Shown here: positions 21,655 to 32,625 of the stretch, one piece after another
Position numbering within the stretch: position 1 is the first letter of the stretch
Layout: each line of letters starts with the position of its first letter
Origin: Breviolum minutum Mf 1.05b.01
Taxonomy: Eukaryota > Sar > Dinophyceae > Suessiales > Symbiodiniaceae
Reading direction: 5' to 3'
Length of the DNA: 64,000 bases
NCBI GenBank assembly: GCA_000507305.1
Contig: DF239532.1
Location: forward strand, 140,927 to 204,926
The notes under the pieces: model-generated
Databases searched by the model: none
What the model was told of the DNA's origin: nothing
The model's input: the letters and a program-made list of their open reading frames with translations, nothing else
Translations under genes and position numbers: made by a program

Positions 21655-21723
21655 ATCAAGAGCAATGAGCCCGAGATCACGGCACGAACACCAAGGGACT
21701 TGAGTTTGGCCCGCGTCATGTAG
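21655..21723 (+). CDS. Probable terminal exon
   Basis: The acceptor cgcgcaatgccag| is followed by IKSNEPEITARTPRDLSLAR, then VM and TAG at 21721. An in-frame TGA lies just upstream of the acceptor, so the segment needs splicing to be coding. Confidence 0.5.
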   Translation: MKSNEPEITARTPRDLSLARVM

Positions 21724-22046
21724 AGAGGATGCCAATGGATGCCCCGGTGACTAATATTATATATGAATTTATGATTTAGGATGGCTAGAGCAAGAAAAAT
21801 ATGTGTTGACACGGACACGGGCAAATGAACACATATGATACATTCTGGTTGACTGCATGGCAAGACAAGGCCACAGCAGACGCACACCTGGAAAACGCCT
21901 GTGGAATCCTGTTGACATGTTTGCAGTTCGCGGTACTTTGAAATTGAGCAGACAATTTACTACAGATCATGCTGAAAACACACCTACATGTACTGTAGCC
22001 AACTAACCAACTAATGCCAATTCTATACACTTTTTCAACTTTTCAG

Positions 22047-22086
22047 GCCCTAAACAACCTGGCTATATTAGTGTTGAGGACTTGCT
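22047..22086 (+). CDS. 40-base exon, TPR/ARM-like helix
   Basis: The acceptor tttttcaacttttcag| and donor GCT|GTGAAT bracket ALNNLAILVLRTC. ALNNLA is typical of helices in TPR (kinesin light chain type) and ARM repeats. One helix cannot decide. Confidence 0.55.
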
Positions 22087-22395
22087 GTGAATGAAAGCAA
22101 TTCGGACGCTGCTTTGCCCCTGTCACAGTCAGCAAGTACAGTAAGCTAGCAATGAAAGGATTGCATGAGAGAGGGCTGGTCATAGCAGTTTGATGGCAAA
22201 TTGGAATGAACATCGCTTTGCAGTGCCCATTGGGGATGCTCTTGTGGAACATAGCTATTATAACCGTTCTGTTGGACTCAATTGAGGTGTCACTAAATGC
22301 TCTCCAGTCCAAGTTTTCTGATGGTGACTGTTTGGATTCAGATTAAGCGTTTTGATCGAGGCATTTCTCATTGAGCAATGCTCAATGCTCTGCAG

Positions 22396-22602
22396 GGTTG
22401 CTTTTGCAACGTCCGATCAACTGAGGATGTCAGATGTTTTCTACAGCCAGTTTTCGCCTACTCGATACCCAGAGACAGACACTTGTCAGACGCAGAAAAG
22501 TGGGACAGGTTTGGAGCAAGGTCTGGGTCCAGAATTGAAGAATCAAAACGCCAATTAATTAGGACAAATCAGATCAACCATCAGCAGGGCTTAGCTGGCT
22601 AA
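22396..22602 (+). CDS. 68-codon exon ending in stop
   Basis: The acceptor is caatgctctgcag|. The frame reads GCFCNVRSTEDVRCFLQPVF, SIPRDRHLSDAEKWDRFG, SGSRIEESKRQLIRTNQ, then HQQGLAG and TAA. A donor inside (GACAG|GTTTGG) is possible. If not used, this is a terminal exon with a charged C-terminus. A second frame (SDQLRMSDVFYSQFSPTRY) is also open. Confidence 0.55.
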   Translation, partial: GCFCNVRSTEDVRCFLQPVFAYSIPRDRHLSDAEKWDRFGARSGSRIEESKRQLIRTNQINHQQGLAG

Positions 22603-22996
22603 GCTTCCAGTTTCTGAGTTGGCGTAATGTTCCTCTTTCCAAGCAACGATGCGTTTGAACGAATTGAAGATTGTAGTAGTGTAGTTTGCATTCAACACGA
22701 GGTCTCCAGTTTCAGCACTTCTCAAACGTCATGGTTATTTTGTTTGTTTTTGAAAGTCATGGGTCATGGAGCAAGTTACGTGTTGCCGTGAGTCTCCTGG
22801 ATTACCGTTTGTAAACCGTGTATAATATAGAATATTATATGTATTATATTGCATTATATGATATATACATATCTGCGCACTATGTGACTATTGAGTTCTC
22901 TGAGGCAGCTGCAGTTGGTGCCTGAGTTCGATGTTGTTTTGATAAACTTTCAGACTCTGGTAACATTTGGTGATGGATGTGAGACTGATGTCAGAG

Positions 22997-22997
22997 G

Positions 22998-23067
<70 letters not shown>
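22997..23067. repeat. (TTG)n microsatellite, about 23 units
   Basis: An uninterrupted TTG run just before gtcgagag. Confidence 0.97.
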
Positions 23068-23499
23068 CGAGAGTCCCACAACAAGGCTCAACGATCTCCA
23101 ATGAGGACTTGTCTAAACAGCCGCAAAGGATCAGAGTAGATTTGTTGGTACTGTATGTCGTAGCATGTTTCAAATAAGTGTGGTGAGGTATAGGATATCA
23201 TAGACAGTAGGACTATAAAATGGTAATTGCAGTCAATATACAAAAAAACAAACATGCAATTTTGAAGAAGCAATACGAATATGCCATCAGCACGATATAC
23301 TTGTGATACATGTGTACATGAACTATCGTGAAATGCATGCGCAGTATATACACAGTGAAATGCCTCATGTGATTCTTGATGCTCAATCGAAAACAACCTA
23401 CTTGGTCATGTCATTGGGACCCGTCCTCTTCGCGAAGTACATATGGATACTGTATACGTGCATAGATATATGTGTACGTTTGCTCATTCAAACTTCATG

Positions 23500-23652
23500 T
23501 TTTGAGCATGGACCTCCCAGGAGTGCGATTGCGTCGCAGGGACATCCCATTGATTTGGTGCCCAAATGGCAGCCTCCTAGGCCAACAGGTCTTACAGGCG
23601 CAGAGTTGCATCCTGTTGCGCGTGTTGCAAAGACAGGATCCTGTTACGTTTG
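23500..23652 (+). CDS. Possible exon, two open frames
   Basis: The region reads either HGPPRSAIASQGHPIDLVPK, then TGLTGAELHPVARVAKTGS, or MDLPGVRLRRRDIPLIWCP, then QVLQAQSCILLRVLQRQD. GC content and codon use are exon-like, but the acceptor is not clear and the frame cannot be decided. Confidence 0.35.
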
Positions 23653-23844
23653 AAATTGAAATTGTTTAAATTAAAGCAATTGTTTAAGACTTAAGACAGG
23701 AACCAGTGGGTGAAAGGAAACAATGTGAGTACACTGCACTCTTCTGTTATCTCTTTGTAGTACGTACAGTTTGGGTCATGAAGATCTTGGCTGGATCCTT
23801 CGACGTAGATCAAGCCATTGGCAAACTCCAAGGATCATCTTTAG

Positions 23845-24015
23845 ATTCATCCGGATTCGGCCTCCGCTTTTTGTGCCCAGGACGCAGCAAGAGCCCTACT
23901 GGTGGAAGACTGCCAGGGTGGACCAGAGGCGGCTTGTGGGCAAGAGTGGTGTTTTGCTTCCTATTGTGGAGTGACTCTTGAGCATGACATGTATGAAGCT
24001 GGTGCTGACAATTAG
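23845..24015 (+). CDS. Cys-rich exon
   Basis: The acceptor is aggatcatctttag|. The frame reads IHPDSASAFCAQDAARALLV, EDCQGGPEAACGQEWCFAS, then YCGVTLEHDMYEAGADN and TAG. Five cysteines fall within about 30 residues, suggesting an extracellular disulphide-bonded segment. The two other frames are also open for part of the length. A donor GTGCTG at 24002 is possible. A further frame after 24040 (ILCTGTGTPNRSMVESSVNK, GPGCICPKAGKIWEGIYKR) is Cys-containing too, but would need a 39-base intron. Confidence 0.55.
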   Translation: MHPDSASAFCAQDAARALLVEDCQGGPEAACGQEWCFASYCGVTLEHDMYEAGADN

Positions 24016-24237
24016 AAGCACGCCTTGTCTCAGTCTAGCCAGTTCAATGTCAATCCTGTGCACAGGGACTGGGACCCCAAACCGCTCCATGGTTGAAAGT
24101 TCAGTGAATAAGGGCCCAGGGTGCATATGCCCCAAAGCTGGAAAGATTTGGGAAGGGATTTACAAGCGATAGGCTCCCTTTAAAGCGAAGCAATCGATGG
24201 AAGGGACTGCAGTTTTTCTTCTTTTCTTTCACAGCAG

Positions 24238-24302
24238 GCAGTTGCCGCAGTGTGAGCCCACCAGGCCAGGAGTGTCAGTACCGTGCATCAGAGAGACCGA
24301 AA
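24238..24302 (+). CDS. 65-base Cys-containing exon
   Basis: A very long pyrimidine tract precedes the acceptor (ttcttttctttcacagcag|G). QLPQCEPTRPGVSVPCIRET ends at GAAA|GTGAAT. It may belong with the preceding Cys-rich exon, but phases were not proven. Confidence 0.55.
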
Positions 24303-24924
24303 GTGAATGACATGAGATGAGCATGAGTGGTATTTGAATGCGTCAAACTGGACAAAAATGACTCAACGCTGTAAGATAAAAGATATAAGATATCTACTAC
24401 TGTAGATCATATGATAGATGACGCTATACTACAAGAAACATACGAAAACGACTGTACATGATCTACTATGAACAATGAGACGGTGTATTGACGTTTTCTG
24501 AATTAATTGAATTATCTATAGCACATCATGATATATAGTATTGTAATTGTAGTTGCGATGTCTTCTGATGTATGATGACGTACGATTCGATGTATGATGC
24601 TGTATGATGCTGTATGTGCGTTGACAATAGAAGAGTGATTATTCTCGTTGTCCCTAGCGTCCCATTGATCCCTTTATTTGCTTGAGAATGGTTGGCTCTC
24701 CATATCTTTAGCTGGAACAAGGTGCAAGGATATCAAGATGATTCAAGACGCAATCATGCTGAATGATCGAAGTGGAATCCATGTCTACATTTGCCCACAG
24801 CAGAAACTTGTACTGGAAGGACTTGTTCATTTTATTTGCCTTTGAATTGTTGCGAAGGTTCACAGTTCATGCCCAATATCTTCTCATCACCTTTCAATCA
24901 GACCTCCACACTGCCCCTCCCCAG

Positions 24925-25094
24925 GCCGTTCCAGCCTCATGGCTTCTAACGACTGCCTCTTGCGGCTGCGACAACGTCAATCGAATGAGCACGTGGAGGA
25001 GCTTTGTGTATTTGATTTTTCTATGTTTTTCTTGGCTTGCACAAGATTTGCTGCACTCATGTTTTGGTTTGCTATATTTCAATATTTTTCATAA
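24925..25094 (+). CDS. Exon with membrane helix
   Basis: The acceptor cactgcccctccccag| is excellent. The frame starting two bases in reads RSSLMASNDCLLRLRQRQSN, EHVEELCVFDFSMFFLAC, then TRFAALMFWFAIFQYFS-stop. A GTATTT donor could cut it before the helix. The phase-0 frame is also open (AVPASWLLTTASCGCDNVNR) and also hydrophobic later. Confidence 0.5.
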
Positions 25095-25254
25095 TCATCG
25101 TTGGATGGTGGACCCATTTAGATCCATTGTCAATCCAACGGGCGCTTAAAGGCTTCTTCATGCTTTCAGCTGAACTCCTTGCACCCTTGCTATTCTCTTT
25201 TGGTTTCCTTTGCACTTGTTTGCTGATGAAGCCTCCCAGATATGAATTGAGAAG

Positions 25255-25383
25255 GACCATATCAGCAAGCTTCTGGCTTATGAGCAGAAGCTCACACGTC
25301 AGTGGACCGCTTCGGAGTTGGAGACTCAGGGTTGGGTGCGAAAACGTGTCCTGTTTACACCGTTTACACCCTTTAGACCCTAG
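25255..25383 (+). CDS. 42-codon exon, charged
   Basis: After gaattgagaag|, DHISKLLAYEQKLTRQWTAS, then ELETQGWVRKRVLFTPFTPF, is open to TAG at 25381. A TGA lies just upstream in frame. A competing frame (ELLAPLLFSFGFLCTCLLMK) covers the same DNA. Confidence 0.5.
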   Translation, partial: DHISKLLAYEQKLTRQWTASELETQGWVRKRVLFTPFTPFRP

Positions 25384-25677
25384 ACGTTCTTACAAGTTTG
25401 TCCTCTAAGCAACTCTTGCGATCCGGTGCTATGTTTTGAATTGTCACTCGGTCTGAGAATGAGTGATCCTTGATCCATGATACGAGGAGTCGATAGTGGT
25501 CCATATTATCGATGCAAGCATGCGGGATAAATCAGAGTGGTATTGTGTTGCTTTCATCTAGCTTTCCCAAGGCAGAGCATTAGATCGATTAAATATTCTC
25601 CTTTGGTGCAACTTCTGTATTATGCTGAATCATGCCCTATGCTCGTTGTGGACGATCAGTTTACACCGGCAGCGCAG

Positions 25678-25900
25678 GTTCAGGATCATTGGTCAGGAAT
25701 TGCGAAGTCCGATTTACAGAGACGCTGCTAGGCCAGCGGTTGAGATCATGAAAGAAACAGCATTTGTCATTTTGCCGTCAACAGTGCAGTGGACGGTCGA
25801 GGGTACTGGGTACATACGGATCTACTGTCACCACCTCTTCACAAGACAACAGGAAGCAGAAACAGAAGTCTTGTCTAGTCTTGTTGTCATTCAGAATTGA
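25678..25900 (+). CDS. 73-codon exon, likely terminal
   Basis: The acceptor is tacaccggcagcgcag|G. The frame reads FRIIGQELRSPIYRDAARPA, VEIMKETAFVILPSTVQW, TVEGTGYIRIYCHHLFTR, then QQEAETEVLSSLVVIQN and TGA. A GTACTG donor inside is possible. It is one of the longest coherent frames on the left side. No family is recognised. Confidence 0.6.
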
Positions 25901-26188
25901 AACGTAGTGCAACGGCCACTTGTGTACGTATAATATATGTATTTGATTTACTCTACATCAATGTGCGCAAGGCGTGATAGATAAACAGATAAACTCTACC
26001 GGCAGAAGACGACGGTACAAAGGTGTTGCATATTACTGTATTTGACTGCACATATTTCTTTGCAACGCCATGCTGCGTCTGTTTTTGAAAGGTCTCCATC
26101 CACTATGGCTCGGAGGGTTCGCAGTCCTCCCAGGTTGATGCAGAAGTGGTGGTGAATTGGTGGGTGGATGAGTTTCTGTGACCCCCAG

Positions 26189-26330
26189 ATACTGTAGCAT
26201 GACCCAGCTCAGCCTACTCATGCGTACCATTGTCGTAGTTAAGCTGACCGCGAGGATGGAAGTTAATGACATGGGAGCGTCGGAGATCATGGGGAAGCAG
26301 TGTAGATGGCACAACTTTGCAATACTTTGA
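26189..26330 (+). CDS. 46-codon exon
   Basis: The acceptor is gtttctgtgacccccag|A. Only one frame is open: YCSMTQLSLLMRTIVVVKLT, ARMEVNDMGASEIMGKQ, then CRWHNFAIL-stop. A GTGTAG donor near 26301 is possible. The opposite strand also has a frame here but without comparable splice sites. Confidence 0.6.
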
Positions 26331-26473
26331 GAAGGTATGCAGATTGACGGTGGTCTATATAGAGACGTCTAGAGTCTAAAGCTTAATGCATGGAAACAGA
26401 ACTGATATATATATATATATGACTTGACTCCCTGACTCAGTTCAAGAGTGACCAATTCTTAGTATTTTTCCAG

Positions 26474-26660
26474 CATGTATGACAGATTTGAGAGATCAAG
26501 TCTTCCAAAAGACTAGATTAATGAAAGCCAGTCAACATCAGCCCATCAGCACCTTGTCAGTTTCAGTGTCCCCGGTGCCAGGTTCGAATTCGGAGTGCGT
26601 CAGTAGATTGAGATGCACCGAAGACGTCGGATTCTATCAGCAAGAATGTAGCACGAATCT
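26474..26660 (+). CDS. Exon, Ser/Cys-containing
   Basis: The acceptor tagtatttttccag|CA starts CMTDLRDQVFQKTRLMKASQ, ISTLSVSVSPVPGSNSE, then RLRCTEDVGFYQQECSTN. The right end is not fixed. An (AC)n run follows at about 26668. Confidence 0.45.
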
Positions 26661-27058
26661 TTTGCCGCACACACACACACAGACACGGACACACCAGATA
26701 TCTCGTGGGGTTTCAGAAAAAGGAATCGCAACTAGTCTACATGACTACATGATGGGCAGGAGACCAAGCATTGATAGCCTGATAGCTATATAATGATTCA
26801 ATATGATTCAGCGCAATCAACATGATGATAAGACAAATGATATACGATGATAAAAACTGATGACCGTGGCCATGTGTGAAAATCATGACTATAATGAGAG
26901 TAGTGAGAGTCTCTCAATGATGATGATTATGGTACACATCGTATACTGTACGCCACAAACACAATGGGACATGTGAAAGACAGTGTGGCATGCAAAAATC
27001 ACTGATATCGCACTGAAAGCCTTAATTCCTGGTCCGACAGGAGCCAATAATATTTCAG

Positions 27059-27139
27059 TGGGATCAGCAGTAGCAACCACAGTTCCTTTGTGGATATCTC
27101 TACGTCAAAGTTTTGTGTTTCGGCTGACCCTTCCTCAAA
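27059..27139 (+). CDS. Exon, Ser-rich
   Basis: The acceptor caataatatttcag|T precedes GISSSNHSSFVDISTSKFC, then VSADPSSK-stop. A GTGGAT donor inside is possible. Confidence 0.45.
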
Positions 27140-27168
27140 ATGAAGCTGGTTAACTAAACCAAATCAAG

Positions 27169-27332
27169 ACTTTGTGTTTTGCGACTTTGAATCTGACACC
27201 AAGGGTCACTACGTGACCAGCGCACAGTTGGCTCACGCCCTGTACCTGCCTGTTTACACATCCACCGAAATTGCCATTTTTGGATTGCATAGAATGCAGT
27301 GCCAAGGACATGCCGCACCCAAGGAGAAGCTG
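27169..27332 (+). CDS. 54-codon exon, unknown protein
   Basis: The acceptor is aaccaaatcaag|AC. The frame FVFCDFESDTKGHYVTSAQL, AHALYLPVYTSTEIAIFG, then LHRMQCQGHAAPKEKL has very even codon use. The donor is probably CTG|GTTGTT, otherwise a TGA follows at 27358. Tyr/Thr-rich beta-like content. No family is recognised. Confidence 0.6.
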
Positions 27333-27797
27333 GTTGTTTGTTCCTTCATTTTGTTTTGAGATGACTGTAGTCGCTACACCGTAATGCAACCCGACATCAT
27401 GCTACAAGTTGTTAGGCTTCAATTCTAGATCAGATTTGCCGAGTGCATTTTTCTTGATTATTGTAGATTGCAGATTCCAGATGATGATTTTACTTATCAT
27501 AAACACTGTTTGTGATCAAAGGTGCCTGAGAGGAATTCAGATTCGAGATTGAAGGATGTGATGGACAGGCAACAATTTCAGAAGCTAATGACACACATTA
27601 CCTGAGGCAGGCACTACTCTCGTCCCTGCTTTGAGCTCTTTTGTACAACACGTCAGATTCACGATGATCAGAGATCACGATGATCAGAGATCATTGCAGA
27701 CATGACAAATATGGCCAGGACATACGGGGAGACGTCGGGAAGCAGGGACCAGCCATAGTATTACTGATTTTTATGTGCCTCAGGGACTGAAATTCAG

Positions 27798-27967
27798 CAA
27801 GTTCAGCGCTGACGCCGCTGAGATCGGAACTTAAGCAACAACTGCTTGCGGCAAAATATGCGAATACATATGTGTCTTTCGAGCAGGTGCATCCATCATT
27901 TCGAGGTTGTCTTACTGGGGCGGGATGTTCCCAGTACCAACAGCAGATTGTGTACGAGCATTCTTGA
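27798..27967 (+). CDS. 55-codon exon, unknown protein
   Basis: The acceptor is gactgaaattcag|CA. Frame: SSALTPLRSELKQQLLAAKY, ANTYVSFEQVHPSFRGCL, then TGAGCSQYQQQIVYEHS and TGA. It contains no ATG. Internal donors (GTGCAT after FEQ, GTGTAC near the end) are possible. Codon use is convincing. Confidence 0.6.
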
Positions 27968-28223
27968 TATTCTTGTGTGCGTGCCTTCAAGTGGATCTAA
28001 TTCTGTTTGCTTTTACTTGGAGGGGCACTACTTTCCTCCAAGATGTTCCCCTAAAATTTTACTGACAAAGGTGCCTCAGTCCGCTCTTAGATACAGCGTG
28101 GAAGCATGATGTGTAAATTTTGTTGTAGTAATTGGAGACAATTCTAGAATCTAGAACGATTTTCTAAACCTCAAGCGTCCAATCTATTTTGTCTCTCTGA
28201 CCTTTTTATGGTTCAAACCATAG

Positions 28224-29090
28224 AGCTTGGGGAGATGGCCAGGAGCTGCTGGGAGTTGGACGGGTGAAAAAGGATAAATTGCGATCAAAAGTGAAAACAC
28301 TCAAAATTTCAGCATGCTCACTAAGCTTTGTGTAGAACATTGCAACATGCTTGGAACTAACAAGACAATCAGTTTCTCAGACTGTACCAAGAGCACAGTT
28401 CCGGCCGTGAACTGCCTGAAAATTGTTCAAATTTCAGGACAAGCTTTGAGGAAGAGGCTCCTCATTGCGCTGGTCAACCGGGCCGTGTTTTGAGGTTTAA
28501 TTCTAATGCCCACTGCCATGAGCATGAAATTGTTGACTCTGGACTGCCCAACTACAGGTCTACCTTTATTGTTGGGAGAACCTGGGTGTGATTGTAGCAC
28601 CTAGGGATCCAGTGCATCAGGCCCTCTCAGGCCATGGAATGAGTTGATCGCCCAGGAAAGCGCTGGCCGCCCTCAGATCCTGGCGCAATTAGCCAAGGAA
28701 AAGTGAAGTCAATTTCCGTGACACCCAATCATATTGACAGAAGGCACTGCATTGTTTGGGTAGCAGTTTAACACGGCTAGAGCAGCACAATGAGGTTGAC
28801 ATAGGTTCACAAGTCGGCCAAAACACGTTGGTGTTTGTCGTAACCCATGGGATGGCCGTAATGCTGACTGATGTCATGCAATATGAAGTAGACTTTCTTC
28901 GAAAGACCTTCTGGAAGACTACGAAACCTTTCAGAGCAATACTATACAATACTTCCTTAGTGATGCATTGCAACCTTTCATGGCGATGTATGGAATCCTG
29001 GCAATCCTTGTCACTGGCGCCCTGCAGGACATCTCAGAGCTCATCCGCAATGCGCGGGGCGGTCGTGAAACTGAGCCACTTGAGGCCTGA
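28224..29090 (+). CDS. C-terminal five exons of a membrane protein
   Basis: Exons: 28224-28263 (LGEMARSCWELD), 28438-28557 (TSFEEEAPHCAGQPGRVLRF, then AHCHEHEIVDSGLPNY), 28631-28702 (PWNELIAQESAGRPQILAQL), 28767-28804 (LTRLEQHNEVDI) and 28906-29090 (LLEDYETFQSNTIQYFLSD, ALQPFMAMYGILAILVTGAL, QDISELIRNARGGRETEPLE, stop). Introns are 174, 73, 64 and 101 bases, all GT-AG. Phases 2, 2, 2 and 1 match at every junction. The last exon has one hydrophobic helix followed by a charged tail, as in a C-terminal membrane anchor or the last helix of a polytopic protein. No family is recognised. This is the best-supported model outside the TSP1 gene. Confidence 0.7.
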
Positions 29091-29839
29091 GTATCTTTCA
29101 TTATTTGCACCTTTTAATATATTTTCATGAGATGATATGAAGTATGTTCATGACAGATGTTCCGGGTTCTGGGCTTGGCCTACAAGATATGGTAGACATA
29201 CAACTGTCCTTGGTAGACAGAACATATTGTAAGCTCTAGAATGGTTATCATATTGTGCGAACATGTTACGGAACGTATGCATGTACATTTCTCATACGTA
29301 TGTAAGTATGCCAATGTACATATTTTATACTCTATATATGTGCATGCAGTACATGATGTGTAAGCGTCATGTTTGGGTGTCTGTATACTGTGGACAAGTA
29401 CAGAGACTGATTGCCATGAAAACATGCAGTCAGAGTTCTGTGACGACGAAACAAAATACAGTATCCGGGAAGACAGCTTGCATTTATTTGCTCCTCCGGT
29501 GACAAAATGATTACCGTAGGTCCTCCATCATTGCTTTCGGATCAATGCCTCACTACAGGGCATTGCGTTCGTTACGACAAGCACAAACTCTTCCTCTTTC
29601 ATAGTGGCAGCAACACTTTTAGTCTCGACGTCTCATCATGTATGAACTCTGACTATAGAATTCTTGCAGCGAGCCCTTGAGATCTAGTAAGCATGCATGA
29701 CTGATCAATGGAAACAGATACAGTATCAAAGACTGCACTGGTCACACATCTCGCAACCGGACTCTATAAAACACGTGGAACCATGTGGAGCAGCACTTTT
29801 CTTGTTGACTTTGAAATACTTTGAACGCTTTTGACACAG
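29091..29839. other. Probable intergenic or intronic stretch
   Basis: This follows the stop at 29088. It is AT-rich with TA/CA steps near 29260-29360 and has no convincing exon. A gene boundary may lie here. Confidence 0.4.
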
Positions 29840-30228
29840 GCTGAGGCAACAAAAACAACCTCACTGGAACGCTTGCGAGCCTTGCAGCGGAAGGTGATTT
29901 GGCCCAAAGCTCGATGTTTTTTTTTAGTCGAATCAGAGGAGTCAAGAAAATCCAGATTTGAGCTTGGTACGAATGGCTTGCAACATTTGGATCCATTTCG
30001 TATCTTGTGTAAACATGCAATGCCTCAATCAGTGGATTTTTTTTGAATGTAGGGACTTTACCCTCTCTACCTGCTCTACCTTCCCTCTTTCTTTCTTTGA
30101 CACTGTATTCTCTGCAGAATGCTTTCGTATGTGGGATATTGTTCCAGGAACCCATTGTGGAGCCAATAGTTCCCGTGCCTGCTGAACCTCCATACCCTCC
30201 AGAGGACAGCCTGCCAGAAACTGAATGA
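29840..30228 (+). CDS. Two-exon chain with Pro/Glu-rich C-terminus
   Basis: Exon 29840-29893 (gcttttgacacag| to AAG|GTGATT) reads AEATKTTSLERLRALQRK, phase 0 to 0. Exon 30118-30228 has a very strong acceptor (actgtattctctgcag|) and reads NAFVCGILFQEPIVEPIVPV, then PAEPPYPPEDSLPETE and TGA. The tail is proline- and acid-rich and the stop looks terminal. An alternative frame of the second exon (CFRMWDIVPGTHCGANSS) exists. Confidence 0.6.
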
Positions 30229-31380
30229 AACTTGAAATTCCTTCGTCGGCGTAGGCCTAATTGCGATTGCATTATCGTGTTTCCTCAAGTTGTAAACCTT
30301 TAAACAAGGGGCTTGCAGCTGCATTCAAAGCGGATGAATATTCAGTTTAAATTTAAAAATCAAACATCCGCTTTGGACGTCAATGCATTTGGGTTTGGAA
30401 GTGCATGGCTTGAGCACATTGAACTCGCAGATGCTGTCTGCGGCAGTTAGAAAGTCCCCGTACCGACTGTAAGGCTTGTTCTGATTGATAGCGTTGATAG
30501 TCTATAGATTTCATGGCTGCCATAGTTTGTCCTGCTACATGTTTTACTCCGTCGTTCATACGATGTTGATTGTGAGCTCCTTTGAGTCTGACATTCCCAT
30601 ACCATTGCTTGGCTACACAGAAACTCTCCCACAAAAAGTGGAGAACTTACTCAGCATAATCGGAATACCAAAGTCTTCGTAGTCCGAGGCAAACGGAGAA
30701 AGGTTGGCAGATTTATACTGTACGTACATGCCCTGCCAGGCTGAGAAGCGTCAGGACTGCTCCCAGCTTATAACAGTTTATAACAGCTCACTAACACAAA
30801 GCATTCGAAGGAGACAAACAGCAAACAGCAGAATTCAATAGAATACAAACATATACAAACCATATACCTTACAAAGATATCAAGAGGAATAGATTACCAA
30901 GGAAGAAGACATGTTGACCTTCCTTGACATATGCTTCAACAAACAGCTGTGCTCAAACCCTCGCAGTGCACTGATGCCTTCCAATGCGTTGAGATATCTC
31001 GATTAAAGGCTAGTCACCACTCATTGTGTGCAAATTCTCTCATCATTCAAACTGAAATTCAAACTACTCCGCATGATGAATTCTCATGGTTTAGTTTTAC
31101 ATTGTCTGGCACTAGTTTGTCGCTGTCGCAGCTGTTTGGCTCGGCTTAATATCACAGTTTGCGGGTTGACAACAGGTATCTGGGCTTGACTTCAATTTGC
31201 CACACTTCAGCCGCACCGATATCTTGATCATTGTGAAAAATTGTGAGCTTACCAAATTAAGTAGTCTTAAAGGGATCACAAATTGCATTTTGCCATGAGA
31301 CAATCTTGAGACATCTGAGGATTGTCCATACATACTTGTCATAGCTCGTCATACTTTCATTTTCATCTAGTATCTTTCTT
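30229..31380. other. Region with only weak exon signals
   Basis: Acceptors at about 30509 and 30953 open short frames (for example LCSNPRSALMPSNALRYLD) without clear donors. I cannot call a gene here. Confidence 0.35.
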
Positions 31381-31407
31381 ATGCCGAACAAGCTTTCTTT
31401 CTCAAGT

Positions 31408-31565
31408 GGTCGTATCTTCAATGAAAAGCTCAGGTCGCCCTACGGCGGTCGAGGTGACCACTTAGAATTCACCGTTCGACCGCCAAAAAATGGCACGGCT
31501 AAGACCTCACAGCGTTCGAGAGCTCAGATTCACAGCCTCGAGATTTCGAGCTGTTCATGCGTTCG
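31408..31565 (+). CDS. Possible exon, basic
   Basis: The acceptor agctttctttctcaag|T is followed by GRIFNEKLRSPYGGRGDHLE, FTVRPPKNGTAKTSQRSR, then AQIHSLEISSCS. The right end is open and a second frame (VVSSMKSSGRPTAVEVTT) is possible. Confidence 0.4.
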
Positions 31566-31984
31566 TATATGGATCCTGTTGAAAACTCTGATAATTCTAT
31601 ATTTACTGTATTATTTTCATATTATTTTCCTAAATTTCCTACATATTTTTAACATTCAGTGTTCCTTCGTCCTGTGGTACCCATGTACCTCCTGTATGTA
31701 TAAGATTGACGCATATGAATGGCTGCGGTTCCAGAATGCCTTTTTGACTTTGGCTTCTGAAACAAAACGTGTATTTCAACAATGTGTCGTTACCACGTCC
31801 TTGGAGTCAGGGCATGCCGGCATTGATCGTGATCAGCTTGGTTTCAGATTTAGTCCAGGCCTTAATTGTTGTACTGTACAATATGTACAGTAGCAGCTGA
31901 GCACATAGGACGTTTCACTTGCTTAGGCTTAGATGCTTGGATGGCTGCAAATTCTTTAGATTCTAGTGCAGTTGCCTTCAATTG

Positions 31985-32480
31985 AACAGGAGCAGCAACA
32001 ACAAGAACAACAGCAAGAACCAGCAACAGAACAACTATATGCAGCAACAACTATGGCTCCTACAACAGCTACACTACTCCAGCTGCTGCCACTACCACTA
32101 CCACTACCACTACCACTACCACTACCACTACCACTACCACTACCACTACCACTACCACTACCACTACCACTACCACTACCACTACCACTACCACTACCAC
32201 TACCACTACCACTACCACTACCACTACCACTACCACTACCACTACCACTACCACTACCACTACCACTACCACTACCACTACCACTACCACTACCACTACC
32301 ACTACCACTACCACTACCACTACCACTACCACTACCACTACCACTACCACTACCACTACCACTACCACTACCACTACCACTACCACTACCACTACCACTA
32401 CCACTACCACTACCACTACCACTACCACTACCACTACCACTACCACTACCACTACCACTACCACTACCACTACCACTACC

Positions 32481-32524
<44 letters not shown>

Positions 32525-32572
32525 TACCACTACCACAAGGACAACTACAACTACAACGACAACCACAACAGC

Positions 32573-32610
<38 letters not shown>

Positions 32611-32625
32611 CGCCACCACCAGGGC
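31985..32625. repeat. Compound repeat: (CCACTA)66, (CTA)n, (CAA)n
   Basis: Flanked on the left by CAGCAA-type words, the core at 32089-32487 is about 66 perfect hexamers. It is followed by (CTA)n to about 32518, mixed words, then (CAA)n at 32570-32611. Five of six frames are open through the core (Pro-Leu, His-Tyr and Thr-Thr on plus; Ser-Gly and Val-Val on minus). The long frames here, up to 272 codons, are not evidence of a gene. Confidence 0.97.

Noticed and set aside
22155-22180. REGWS in a short frame, like the Cys/Trp motif
   Set aside because: A stop follows immediately, the preceding TGA is 3 codons away from DC, and spacing differs from the three accepted copies.
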